From positions 35,963 to 99,962 of the forward strand of contig JAPJBO010000846.1 in NCBI GenBank assembly GCA_030068145.1: a stretch of DNA of 64,000 bases, given 5' to 3'. The position numbers and the translations under genes are program-made. The notes below the pieces were generated by a model. That model searched no databases, was not told the DNA's origin, and saw nothing but the letters and a program-made list of their open reading frames with translations. Of this stretch, positions 53,300 through 63,270 are shown in pieces. The DNA is from Diplonema papillatum. Taxonomy: Eukaryota > Euglenozoa > Diplonemea > Diplonemida > Diplonemidae. Numbering within the stretch: the stretch's first letter is position 1; every line of letters begins with the position of its first letter.

Positions 53300-53720
53300 T
53301 CAGCCGCAGTCCACCAGCATGCTGCACCTCAGGCGCGCTGGCCTCAAGCCCAGTCCACTTCAGCCACAGTCCACCCAGCGTGCTGGGCTTCGGCATTCCA
53401 CCTAGTGTCATCTTTCGTGAGTCTTGAGCATTCTTTTTGGTCTCAGCGTTCTTCTTGTTTTAGCGTTTGGGCCTCAGGCGCGCTGGCCTCAAGCCCAGTC
53501 CACTTCAGCCACAGTCCACCCAGCGTGCTGGGCTTCGGCAGTCCACCTCAGCAATAGCCCACCCAGTATGCCGGGCCTCAGGCACAGTCCACCCGACGTA
53601 CTGGGCCTCACGCACGCCGGGCCCCGGCGCAGTCCACGCGCAGTCCACTCGGCGCGCTGGGCCGCAGCAACGCACCCACCATGCTGGGCCTCAGGAGCAG
53701 CCCACCTCAGCCACAGTCGG
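53300..53720. repeat. Irregular tandem repeats inside the 3.6-kb element
   Basis: CCAGTCCACTTCAGCCACAG and CCACCCAGCGTGCTGGGCTT recur; a ~145-bp unit is duplicated (about 53270-53410 and 53415-53545) and then degenerates. Confidence 0.75.
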
Positions 53721-53793
53721 ATAAAAATAAGGACGGGTAACGGGTAACGGGTAACGCCCCCCCAGAAGGCCGATTCTTATTTTTATGCATGCC

Positions 53794-55003
53794 TATAGAG
53801 GGGGGCAAACTCTGAAATCTGCGCCACTTAGCCTTTTTCTGGCGTTATAGTGCATTTTAGGTCAATCTTTGAAAACCAACCCCCTTTTTCAGCACATGAT
53901 GACTTTGTGGGGTGTGGTTTTCTGTCTGCAGTGCCTAATAGTGCCTTCTTGAGCCTTTTTGAGGCCTTTTCAGCCCCTTACAGGCCTCGGTCGCTCGGCG
54001 GGTCACAAGCACCCTGTGCAGCACCTGTGGTCCTGATCTTGTCGAAAACACCCCAATCTGGATCCAAAATCCACAGCAGTGCCCTCACCGATGACTGGCG
54101 GGTGCCAAACGTTGGTAAAACAGGCCAAACCCTCGAGTTTTATGGCCAGATTCACTAAATAGCCGGCCAGATTCACTGAATAGCTGGTGGGATTCACTAA
54201 ATAGCTGGTCGGATTCACTAAATAGCTGGTCATATTCGCCAAATAGCCGGTCGTATTCACTAAATAGCTGGTCAGAATCACTACATAGATGGTCAGACTT
54301 ACTGAAATTCCAGAAAAAATGACAGAATTTCCGCTCCACCACCCTGAAGTGCAGATATACAGATGAAATGCCACTGGAAACAATGAACCGGTGTCTGAAG
54401 TGCGGTCATTTGTCCACCAGACAAGTGAAGGGGTGCAAGAGCTGGAGTAAACGGGATAGGAGGGATGGACGTACACTCGGGTGCATAAGGTGAACCCGCG
54501 ACACCTCGCACACCTCCGCAACCGATTGCGACCGACAACGACACGCCTTTGTCAGCCCACCGAGCTGTCCAACGCGGCCACTCCTGCCACAGTCAAGTGA
54601 TCCCTCAGACACTGTGCAAACACGAGTGCCCAGCACACACACACTCAGTCACTCCTGGTAGATTCAGGAACCGAGGAGCATGGCCAGGAGGGCAGGAACG
54701 TGGTCAGGAGTGCAGAACCGCGGTCAGGAGCGGGTGCAGGAGTACTGGACCGTGGTCAGAAGTGCAGGAATAAGTGCAGAACCGCAGGAACAGGGTGCTA
54801 TCTGAAACAAGCAGCTATTTAGTAAGTGGCGCACCCCAAAAACATGAAATTTGCGTTTCACCTCTCTTTTAAGCCTCCTCAGTCGAAAACTAGGCCGAGA
54901 AATGATTTTCTTGTCCCCAGAGGACCCGTTAGAGGCCCCAGGCATGGGTGCATGCTGCCGGCTTAACTCAGTTTCATTTTTGTCGAAAAAAGTTTGCCCC
55001 CCC
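53794..55003. other. Noncoding stretch with a 21-bp minisatellite (54150-54304)
   Basis: Seven 21-bp units like GATTCACTAAATAGCTGGTC fill 54150-54304; irregular GCAGGAAC/GGTCAGGAG repeats lie at 54650-54800. Long minus-strand frames here are products of the 21-bp period. No gene seen. Confidence 0.7.
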
Positions 55004-55820
55004 TACCCCCCCCCAAGGGCAGTGCTGGCTGCAAACGTGCAAACGTTTGCGCAAACGTTTGCGTTTGCGTTTGCAGATCTGGCAGATGCCGTTTGCAAAC
55101 GTTTGCAAACGGCAACGGTGCAGTGCAAGGCTAGCAATGGATAGACACATGCGAGCGATATAGACGTGGGCAAGTGACATTTATGCTGTCGTGAGTGGCA
55201 GCAGTGACAGTGGGATGTCGACAAACCGCAAAGGAAAAGGCTTTGTTTCTGTGGGACCCTTAGTCGGACTTCTGCTGTGGAGGATATATTACCGGCGTCC
55301 CCTCCACGAAGCCGCCGCCGCTCTCAGCCCGCAGTGGAAAACGGAGATCTACACCAACGCGACAGAGGGATTGCGAAGGTCCTCGCTTCTTTCCGGACTA
55401 CACGACCAGCTCTGTGCATTGGCTGAGCACTCCGACTGCCTCACCGTACGAGAGGGACTAGGTTTGAAAGCAGCAAACAAGTGGCTCGGGGAGATCTGGT
55501 GGCACGCATTTGGCACCAAGTGGCTGCCATTGCAGGCGGTAGCCAAGAAAAATATTATTGGCCAGCCCAGGGTGGTCGGTGTATGACGCAGTGAAGGACA
55601 ACAAGCGAAGCAGCATGGGGATAAAAATAGCAGATTCCCTCGTGCGGCTGAACTACAACAACAGGAACACCGCCAAGACTCTCCCGCCGTATAAACCCTG
55701 TAAAACGGTAATGACGTTTGCAAACGTTTGCAACGTTTGCACTGCAAACGTTTGCCGTTTGCAGAATCGGTGCAAACGCGTTTGCAGCCGTTTGCAGCCA
55801 GCACTGCCCTAGGGGGGGTA
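55004..55820. mobile_element. 817-bp non-autonomous element with inverted termini and GCAAACGTTTGC subterminal repeats
   Basis: Ends are TACCCCCCCCCAAGGGCAGT, then GCTGGCTGCAAACG (left), and the inverted counterpart finishing at 55820 with TA and a run of seven C. Inside each end are many GCAAACG/CGTTTGC palindromes. Repeated subterminal AAACG-type motifs are a known feature of Ac-like hAT ends. Confidence 0.75.
55215..55586 (+). CDS. Small ORF inside the 817-bp element (123 aa)
   Basis: MSTNRKGKGFVSVGPLVGLL, ...RPLHEAAAALSPQWK, ...TVREGLGLKAANKWLGEIWW. Basic N-terminus and a mixed helical body. It fills most of the element's interior and could be a captured host fragment or a remnant of the parent transposase. 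No family recognised. Confidence 0.35.
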   Translation: MSTNRKGKGFVSVGPLVGLLLWRIYYRRPLHEAAAALSPQWKTEIYTNATEGLRRSSLLSGLHDQLCALAEHSDCLTVREGLGLKAANKWLGEIWWHAFGTKWLPLQAVAKKNIIGQPRVVGV

Positions 55821-57119
55821 GATACTTTTCCCATTTTTTGGATTTTTTTACCTCTAACTACTGCATCCGCAGGTGAAAATGGGGTGAGCATGTGCCACAT
55901 GCGCCTCACATTGACCAGAGAGGTAGAAAAATGGGGGTTTCACCGGAATAACGCCAGAACACCTTTGAAAAGTGGTCAAAATACCATAAAAAAGGCCAAA
56001 ACCAAATGCTGACTTTATTCCTGAATTTCCACATTTTTGGATTCTGTTGCATTTGCCGACCGAAGGGACCGGAAGACATGTTGAAAAAGGAACCCAGACC
56101 ACAAGGGAAGTGACTTCATTGGGAAACGGGGTGAGCCCATTGCAAAAGTGCAGCCGACGTCCCCTCCTAGACTGCCTTGGCCACGGGTCCCCTTCCACTA
56201 CCTATCGCCGCGAAAAGTGCGCCCGGCCACACGGCGTGTGCACGCGCACGACATGCCGTGCATGCGCATCACGGGGCAAGGGCACAACTGACAGAGAGTT
56301 AAGTTATCCGCCGGCAACTTTGATACGACTTCTTCTCGCTCTTTAGCACAGCGCTTCACAAACCTGCTGACTCGCGGGGTTGTCCATCGCCACATAACGG
56401 TCGGAAAACCTCTAACGAGCAATGAATGCTGCCGCGCCTCGAAGTATTCCGCATATCCATCTTGGAGTATGGAACAGAGATTTCAATGCACAGCAACTGG
56501 GCGGAGTATTTTCTCCCTGCCCACTTTGTCAGGGAACTATCAGATCATTCTTGGCAGGCAAGCCCGCAAACCCGGGTTTGCGGGTATGGATGGTGTCAAG
56601 GTGTTTGCGGGCTAGCACTGTTCCTGCACCACATTTTCGCACCAGTATTGCTCTCTACAGGGCTTCGCTGATCGTCCTGCCGTCCCCTCCTGAGCTCAAT
56701 CTTTCGTCATTCCTGGTGGGTTTGGGGGCCATTTTGGGTACTGCCAGGGTGGTACACGAGTTCCGGGACCGATTGCGGACACCAAGAGCCCATGTTCAGC
56801 TGCTGGGCGTGCCTTTGCATCAAAATAGGAATAAAGTCAACATTTGGGAGTATCTACCCCCCCTCCCCCCCCCCAGGCATCTTGTTAAGAACCATCCATC
56901 CATCCATCAGCCGGCTGACCCCCCCCCCCAGCCTGGAACTTTGCTTGGCCCTTGACCCCCGCCTACGGTGAGGTCCTTTTTGGGGGTTTTTTTTGGTGGC
57001 CTTACCAGCCTCACGACAATGGGGGGGGTCCGGGGGGCTTCGCCCCCCGGCGAACGGTACGGTACATGAGTTTGCTCGAAATGAGCGGTCCGGGGGCCAC
57101 ACCACTCGGCGACCCGTTC
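55821..57119. other. Noncoding stretch with repeat M
   Basis: Overlapping open frames at 56422-56955 and 56426-56671 show no similarity to known families. Repeat M (C-runs, AGGCATCTTGTTAAGAACC, CATCCATCCATC) occupies about 56860-56918, followed by more C- and G-runs. Confidence 0.45.
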
Positions 57120-59033
57120 CAGCAGGTACTTTACGGTCGAATTGGGCAGGTAACGCTCGTGTAACGCTAGTTTACAGCCATACTTGGTATGTCACGCTCA
57201 TGTAACGCTACGTTACAGTCGAATTTGACATGTCACGCTCGTGTCACGCTACTTTGGAGTCGAATTCGACATGTAACGCTCGTGTCACGCTACTTTACGG
57301 TCGAATTGGGCAGGTAACGCTCGGGTAACGCTAATTTACAGTCATATTTGGTATGTCACGCTCGTGTAACGCTACGTTACAGTCAAATTTGACATGTCAC
57401 GCTCGTGTCACGCTACTTTGGAGTCGAATTCGACATGTAACGCTCGTGTCACGCTACTTTACGGTCGAATTGGGCAGGTAACGCTCGGGTAACGCTAATT
57501 TACAGTCATATTTGGTATGTCACGCTCATGTAACGCTACGTTACAGTCAAATTTGACATGTCACGCTCGTGTCACGCTACTTTGGAGTCGAATTCGACAT
57601 GTCACGCTCGTGTCACGCTACTTTGGAGTCGAATTCGACATGTAACGCTCGTGTCACGCTACTTTACGGTCGAATTGGGCAGGTAACGCTCGTGTAACGC
57701 TAATTTACAGTCATATTTGGTATGTCACGCTCGTGTAACGCTACGTTACAGTCAAATTTGACATGTCACGCTCGTGTCACGCTACTTTGGAGTCGAATTC
57801 GACATGTAACGCTCGTGTCACGCTACTTTACGGTCGAATTGGGCAGGTAACGCTCGGGTAACGCTACGTTACAGTCAATTTGACATGTCACGCTCGTGTC
57901 ACGCTACTTTGGAGTCGAATTCGACATGTAACGCTCGTGTCACGCTACTTTACGGTCGAATTGGGCAGGTAACGCTCGGGTAACGCTAATTTACAGTCAT
58001 ATTTGGTATGTCACGCTCGTGTAACGCTACGTTACAGTCAAATTTGACATGTCACGCTCGTGTCACGCTACTTTGGAGTCGAATTCGACATGTAACGCTC
58101 GTGTCACGCTACTTTACGGTCGAATTGGGCAGGTAACGCTCGGGTAACGCTAATTTACAGTCATATTTGGTATGTCACGCTCGTGTAACGCTACGTTACA
58201 GTCAAATTTGACATGTCACGCTCGTGTCACGCTACTTTGGAGTCGAATTCGACATGTAACGCTCGTGTCACGCTACTTTACGGTCGAATTGGGCAGGTAA
58301 CGCTCGGGTAACGCTAATTTACAGTCATATTTGGTATGTCACGCTCATGTAACGCTACTTACAGTCAAATTTGACATGTCACGCTCGTGTCACGCTACTT
58401 TGGAGTCGAATTCGACATGTCACGCTCGTGTCACGCTACTTTGGAGTCGAATTCGACATGTAACGCTCGTGTCACGCTACTTTACGGTCGAATTGGGCAG
58501 GTAACGCTCGTGTAACGCTAATTTACAGTCATATTTGGTATGTCACGCTCGTGTAACGCTACGTTACAGTCAAATTTGACATGTCACGCTCGTGTCACGC
58601 TACTTTGGAGTCGAATTCGACATGTAACGCTCGTGTCACGCTACTTTGCGGTCGAATTGGGCAGGTAACGCTCGGGTAACGCTAATTTACAGTCATATTT
58701 GGTATGTCACGCTCGTGTAACGCTACGTTACAGTCAAATTTGACATGTCACGCTCGTGTCACGCTACTTTGGAGTCGAATTCGACATGTAACGCTCGTGT
58801 CACGCTACTTTACGGTCGAATTGGGCAGGTAACGCTCGGGTAACGCTAATTTACAGTCATATTTGGTATGTCACGCTCATGTAACGCTACGTTACAGTCA
58901 AATTTGACATGTCACGCTCGTGTCACGCTACTTTGGAGTCGAATTCGACATGTAACGCTCATGTCACGCTACTTTACGGTCGAATTGGGCAGGTAACGCT
59001 CGGGTAACGCTAATTTACAGTCATATTTGGTAG
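57120..59033. repeat. 41-bp satellite array with 164-bp higher-order repeat
   Basis: About 46 monomers such as ATGTCACGCTCGTGTAACGC...ATTTGAC (41 bp). Four monomer types follow in fixed order, marked by ATTTGGT, AAATTTGAC, GAATTCGAC and GAATTGGGC. The marker GGGCAGG falls at 57144, 57308, 57472, 57677, 57841, 57963, 58127, 58291, 58495, 58659, 58823 and 58987. That is mostly 164 bp apart, with two five-monomer units (205 and 204) and one three-monomer unit (122). Many monomers contain the inverted repeat GTAACG...CGTTAC. Confidence 0.95.
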
Positions 59034-59210
59034 GTCCACAGTGGGTTGCACCAGGAGGGGGGGGGGGGAGGGGGGGGTAACCCCCCCACCCAGGGTTAGC
59101 AACTTCGTTTTGGGTCTCAGGCTTATAAGCAGCCCCCCCCCCCCCTTTACGTGCGTATACGAACTTTGCTTCGCCGGAACTTAGCAACGCCCGAACTTAG
59201 CTGCCAATCG
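59034..59210. repeat. C/G-run spacer and inverted copies of a 16-bp repeat
   Basis: G- and C-runs (59055-59150), then GAACTTTGCTTCGCCGGAAC and GCCCGAACTTAGC. This is the reverse complement of the 16-bp repeat at 61372-61505. Confidence 0.7.
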
Positions 59211-59627
59211 GGTGTGGGTACGTACCCGAACGTTGCTGTTACCTGTAGTCTCGCTGGGCGCCGGTCTTTGCCGGTGCACGTTGATTGCTTTTCGAAGATA
59301 CAACGAGGCAGTCAGTTGTGAGACTGACAGACACTCCGGACTTTACGTGCCCTCGGAGCCGAGGGGAACAGTTGTTTTGCCTTTCCAATTGGGATTTTCG
59401 ATTTCCTTCATGACCATGTTTGAATCCTCGGTTTCCAATCTGTTTGAAAGTCGTTTCCTCATCCCATTCAGAATTGAAATCTTTGGTAATTGCTTGGATC
59501 CGGGCGCTGAACTTGTTGCCAAGAACGAGCTTCCCTCTCCCAAGCTCTATTCCACTAGCCAGTCGGGTCGACCAACAAACGGTCCACACAGGATGAGGGC
59601 AGAAACGGTGTCTTGAGAAGCGATTCG

Positions 59628-59654
59628 ATGACAAGCGCCATCAGCAGCAACAAG
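59628..59654 (+). CDS. Possible short first exon, locus 3
   Basis: ATGACAAGCGCC... (MTSAISSNK) ending in phase 0 at AAG|GTGTGT, 500 bp before the exon at 60152, with a family C repeat (59730-59840) between them. Very short, so weak. The larger frames over 59212-59634 on both strands resemble nothing known. Confidence 0.2.
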
Positions 59655-59729
59655 GTGTGTCTTCCAGAAGCAGTTTCTTCTCTCCCCTGCATCTCTAGCT
59701 TTCCCTTGCATCTAACAGGTGTTGCAGCA

Positions 59730-59840
59730 AGTTTTGGCAGCCGCTGCTTAACCGAGTGCTCGCTTGCCTTCATGGCTCTTGCACTTTACAGAACTCAAGT
59801 GCATGCTAATCCATGGGTTCACGTACTCAAAAGAACTATG
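59730..59840 (+). repeat. Dispersed repeat family C
   Basis: GGCAGCCGCTGCTTAACCGA, GCTCGCTTGCCTTCATGGCT and GCATGCTAATCCATGG...CACGTACTCAAAAGAACT, in the same position relative to the exon as at locus 1. Confidence 0.75.
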
Positions 59841-60151
59841 TCAGGGCAGCAGGACACCTTGTCCAGGTGGGTAGCGTCACCTCCCCGATGCGAGCTGATT
59901 GCCGGATGGATGCGGGCAACTGCACCTTTAAAACCTTAAGCGGACTTGTTCCTCAAGGTTTCATACCCTGTCTAACAAATGCAATTTGTCAACAAGAAAT
60001 TGATCAATGGCAGCGTACTATCCTCACCGTTAGATGAACAAAACAGGTTTGAAGGAAGTGCGCACAAACAAAGGAAGCGCCAGGATCTGTTTTTACGAAG
60101 TTCTTGACCCCCCTCTCTCTCTCTCTCTTGAAATCTTCGCCACCCCCACAG

Positions 60152-60295
60152 CGCCGACAGACGAGTTTGGCGCACGGGCCACCCAATCACACCGCCGAGG
60201 AGTTGTTTCCAGGTGAAGAAAAGCTCCAGTTGTTGGAACAGAGAGACAGGGAATGGCTCGAGTACAGGCAGGAAGAGAGGCAACGCCAGGAAGCG
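60152..60295 (+). CDS. Candidate exon 2 paralogue (48 codons), locus 3
   Basis: Preceded by a pyrimidine tract and CCACCCCCACAG and followed by GTGTGC; phase 0 at both ends as at locus 1 (22071-22229). It encodes ...AEELFPGEEKLQLLEQRDRE, then WLEYRQEERQRQEA. The two loci agree in about two-thirds of residues over the 33-residue core and differ at many third positions, as expected of diverged coding exons. Predicted charged helix; function unknown. Confidence 0.55.
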
Positions 60296-60886
60296 GTGTG
60301 CATGTTTATTTTTTTGACCACATGCAATGTGTGAGGAAACTGAACCGCCCAACTAGGACCTTCTGATCATGATCTTTTGCACCTGAAACCACGTCCAGGA
60401 TTCGGCTCAGGGTAGTGCGGTCAACGAAAACTCTAGTTTCCGTTTCTACTTTCTCCAACTCTCGCGGTGGGGTTAGTCATACAAGCTGCCCAACCTTTCT
60501 ACCTTCGATTTTTGCATCACACGAAGGTGAAGACGAAGCAGCAGACGGAGTCAGTATTCGAGGACACCTGCGTTAATGTGTAACAGATGTGCCGCCCAGC
60601 CAAACTCCCCACCTGACTGGTGTCTCCAAACGAGGATTCGCGAGCCGAAGCCCGTTTGTCGCTGGAAACGGATAAGCTACGGATCCGAAGACCCTACCCC
60701 ACAAGGGAGCAGCTGCCGTCTTCCCATCATTGGATAACTAAAGCGACAACAAGAGTATGGGCGATTGATAAGATGTAGGTAATTTTCCCTTATATCCCAC
60801 CCCAAACAAAATTTATGCCCTTATATCCCAGTCTGTTTGTTCAATTTGTTTGAAGTGGGATATGAGGGCATTACACCTAAGATGTA

Positions 60887-61300
60887 TTACTTGCATGAGC
60901 ACCTGCTTTGCAGGAAATACTTGAGGAGGCTGCCAGTTGCGAATACCCATAGGAAGAAATAGTGCTGTAGCCCCCCCCCGGTGCTTGTTGCCCCAGCTGC
61001 CGCCGAAGGCGGTCTACGAGGCGCCGCTGCTGACGGCGGAGGAGAAGCGGGACTTCAACGTGATGCTGTGCATCGACATGCTGCACACGGTGCAGGAGAA
61101 CACGAGCGACGGGAACGTTGTGCACCTGCTGAGCGTTTACCTGAAGAACGGCAGCAAGCGGGCGGATGAGTCGCGGTGCCATTTGGAGATCGTCAAGCAG
61201 CAGCTGCAAGAGGTGGACCACGAGCTGAAGTTCGAGCTTGCGAGCTCGCACGCGGTTATAAACAAGAAACAAGCACAAGGCAACCCCTCGAGTTTCCTCC
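60887..61300 (+). repeat. Family B repeat interrupted by a universal stress protein fragment
   Basis: The 5' part of B (60895-60972, GAGCACCTGCTTTGCAGGAA to AGTGCTGTAGCCC) and its 3' end (about 61263-61292, AACAAGCACAAGGCAACCCC, TCGAGTTT) flank the gene fragment on both sides. The fragment replaces the middle of the repeat. Confidence 0.75.
60990..61262 (+). pseudogene. Universal stress protein 2 N-terminal fragment
   Basis: Copy of 62046-62342 (PPKAVYEAPLLTAEEKRDFN, NTSDGNVVHLLSVYLKNGSK, HELKFELASSHAV) with an in-frame 27-bp deletion after MLCID and a few substitutions. The frame is open but the second half of domain 1 and all of domain 2 are missing. Confidence 0.85.
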
Positions 61301-61371
61301 TCTTTCTGTCGTATACGATCGCAGATCCTTTAGTACGTGCGCTCGGCTCAGTTAAAGTTCGGGAAACAGTA

Positions 61372-61505
61372 AAGTTCGGGCGAAGCTAAGTTCGGGTGAA
61401 GCAAAGTTCGGGTGAAGCAAAGTTCGGGCGAAGCAAAGTTTGGGCGAAGCTAAGTTCTGGCGAAGCTAAGTTCGGGCGAAGCTAAGTTCTGGTGTTCGGG
61501 CGATG
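61372..61505. repeat. 16-bp tandem repeat (AAGTTCGGGCGAAGCT)n
   Basis: About eight imperfect copies. The reverse complement occurs at 59158-59207, beyond the satellite. Confidence 0.85.
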
Positions 61506-61693
61506 CTAAAAGTGAAGCGGAGTTCGAGTGATGTACCCGGGGGGGCGACCCCCCCGGACTCCCCCCCGACTCCGTTTCCCGTGGTGACCTAAATACTGCG
61601 AGATACTGAGAAACTCCGCAAAAAACGCAAATTTCGGGCACATTAGACCCCGAAACGCAACAAACCTCGAAAACAATCTTCGACCGGAAAAAT

Positions 61694-61765
61694 GTCATGG
61701 GCGGGGTTCGAACCCGGGTCTAACGGCCTGAAGGCCGACACCCGGTCACTCTGCCACCCGCATAC
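61694..61765 (-). other. tRNA-like sequence with A-box, B-box and T5 terminator
   Basis: On the minus strand: GGTGGCAGAGTGACCGGG (A-box-like), a TTC-containing middle, GGGTTCGAACCCC (B-box, T-arm-like) and ATTTTT just after. A D-stem can be drawn, but the acceptor and anticodon stems do not pair well, so this is more likely a tRNA relic or tRNA-derived repeat than a working tRNA. Confidence 0.35.
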
Positions 61766-61988
61766 CTTTTGCGAGGAAAAAAAGCTAGCTCAGCGCTTTC
61801 CAAAAACAATACACTTTTTTCATGAAGAAAAGCCGGGTTGGCTCGAATAGAGGCTATTCACATTGCATGTTCATAGGACCTCCAGTCTCGAAAAATCAAC
61901 ATACTCAACGATTGTTTTCGAACAATTGGACAACAGTTAGAATACCCAACCGCGAACATACAACAACGTATCCACCTATTATCAACAG

Positions 61989-63017
61989 GAAGACCTTCAA
62001 GCGTACGAGTCGCGCCTGACGTACCGAAGGAAGCAGTACTTTTTGTCCCAGCAGCCGCCGAAGGCGGTCAACGAGGCGCCGCTGCTGACGGCGGAGGAGA
62101 AGCGGGACTTCAACGTGATGCTGTGCATCGACAACAAGAAGTCGATCGAGAGCATCGCCATGCTCGTGCGCACGGTGATGGAGAACACGAGCGACGGGAA
62201 CGTCGTGCACCTGCTGAACGTTTACCTGAAGAACGGCAGCAAGCGGGCGGAGGAGTCGCGGAGCCATTTGGAGATCGTCAAGCAGCAGCTGCAAGAGGCG
62301 GACCACGAGCTGAAGTTCGAGCTGGCAAGCTCGCACGCGGTCAAAGACAAGCCCACCGCGATCGTAGAGTACACTCGGAGCCACAACATCGACATGGCCA
62401 TCCTGGGCATGCGTCAGGAGGACAAGGGGTTCTTCGACCGGAAAGTGTCCCCAGGGGTCGTGGACAATTTCCCCGACCGGAAAGCTGTGCTGCTCGTCCC
62501 ACCGGCGCCGAAGACACCGCAAAAGGGCGAGGTCGAGCGGTCTATCCTGGTGTGTTACGACAACACGCCTCACTGCTACGACGCGCTCGTGTTCCTATGC
62601 CGGGTGCTGAAGCCTCGGGACCGGGTCATCATCTGCAACGTAGTGACGCCGCCCCCGAAGCTGATGGTGGTTTCGAAGACGAACGACCAAGCTTCGCTGC
62701 AGCCGAACAACGACTACGCGGTCATTTTGCAGACGCGGCTCGACGCCGCACAGCGGTTCTTGAACGTCGCGAAGCGGCGGGTGGCCGCGACTGTGAGGGA
62801 CGTGCCGGTCGAAAACATCAACACGTCGATCCGCGTCCTCGAGCCGGGGAAGAAAAGCATCGGGAACGTGTTCCTGGACGCGTCGAAGGAGCTCAACTGC
62901 GACATGGTGGTGCTCTCAACCCGCGGCATCGACGGCTGGGACAAGATCATGGACGGCACCATCAACCAACCAAACCTCGAGACCACCGCACGCCGCTCGC
63001 TGCTCCTCATCCGGTAA
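61989..63017 (+). CDS. Two-domain universal stress protein 2 (main exon, 342 codons)
   Basis: Paralogue of the gene at 29099, with the same two UspA-like domains and length. Domain 1: FNVMLCIDNKKSIESIAMLV, NTSDGNVVHLLNVYLKNGSK, DMAILGMRQEDKGFFDRK, KAVLLVPPAP. Domain 2: ILVCYDNTPHCYDALVFLCR, VIICNVVTPPPK, MVVLSTRGIDGWDKIMDGTI, RRSLLLIR. The first coding similarity to USP1 starts right after CAACAG at 61988, and an in-frame TAG lies at 61938, so a spliced 5' exon is inferred but not located; ATG 62115 is the first in-frame internal one. The cellular role is probably cytosolic nucleotide-dependent stress response, by family. A fragment lies 1 kb upstream and its 3' UTR is duplicated. Confidence 0.85.
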   Translation, partial: EDLQAYESRLTYRRKQYFLSQQPPKAVNEAPLLTAEEKRDFNVMLCIDNKKSIESIAMLVRTVMENTSDGNVVHLLNVYLKNGSKRAEESRSHLEIVKQQLQEADHELKFELASSHAVKDKPTAIVEYTRSHNIDMAILGMRQEDKGFFDRKVSPGVVDNFPDRKAVLLVPPAPKTPQKGEVERSILVCYDNTPHCYDALVFLCRVLKPRDRVIICNVVTPPPKLMVVSKTNDQASLQPNNDYAVILQTRLDAAQRFLNVAKRRVAATVRDVPVENINTSIRVLEPGKKSIGNVFLDASKELNCDMVVLSTRGIDGWDKIMDGTINQPNLETTARRSLLLIR

Positions 63018-63190
63018 CGACGACGATCCTTCCCCTACGCACCGTCGGAAGTTTTCTGCGTCTACGTATTGTCTGAACGAGAACTGGCCAGAGAGAAAAG
63101 GGATCAGCAAGTACTAGCGACGACGATCCTTCCCTTTTTACGCGTCCACCAGAATTTTCTGCTTCCGCGTATATATATATATATATATTT
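63018..63190 (+). repeat. Duplicated 3' UTR segment and (TA)n microsatellite
   Basis: CGACGACGATCCTTCCC...TTTTCTGC...CGTAT occurs at 63018 and again at 63117. The second copy ends in a TA repeat (about 63170-63188). Confidence 0.8.
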
Positions 63191-63270
63191 TGTTTAACGA
63201 AAGCCAGAGCAAAAAAAGGAGCAGGAAGAAGACGTCGTTGTACAGCTGATATCACCACGGCGCGAAGGGA

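Larger units (their letters stand above)
50153..53793. mobile_element. 3.6-kb transposon with 18-bp inverted termini (hAT/ZNF862-like)
   Basis: GGCATGCATAAAAATAAG at 50153-50170 is the exact reverse complement of 53776-53793. The left end is followed by three ACGGGTA repeats (50174-50197). A direct copy of the subterminal part, ATAAAAATAAGGACGGGTAA, also lies at 53711 just inside the right end, so that end is a nested hairpin. A transposase gene fills the middle. No obvious target duplication. Confidence 0.65.

Noticed and set aside
54003..54521. 172-codon minus-strand frame with heptad-like repeats
   Set aside because: Product of the 21-bp minisatellite, whose period is a multiple of three.
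56422..56955. 177-codon frame
   Set aside because: Ends in repeat M and C-runs, overlaps another frame of similar quality, and shows no family similarity.
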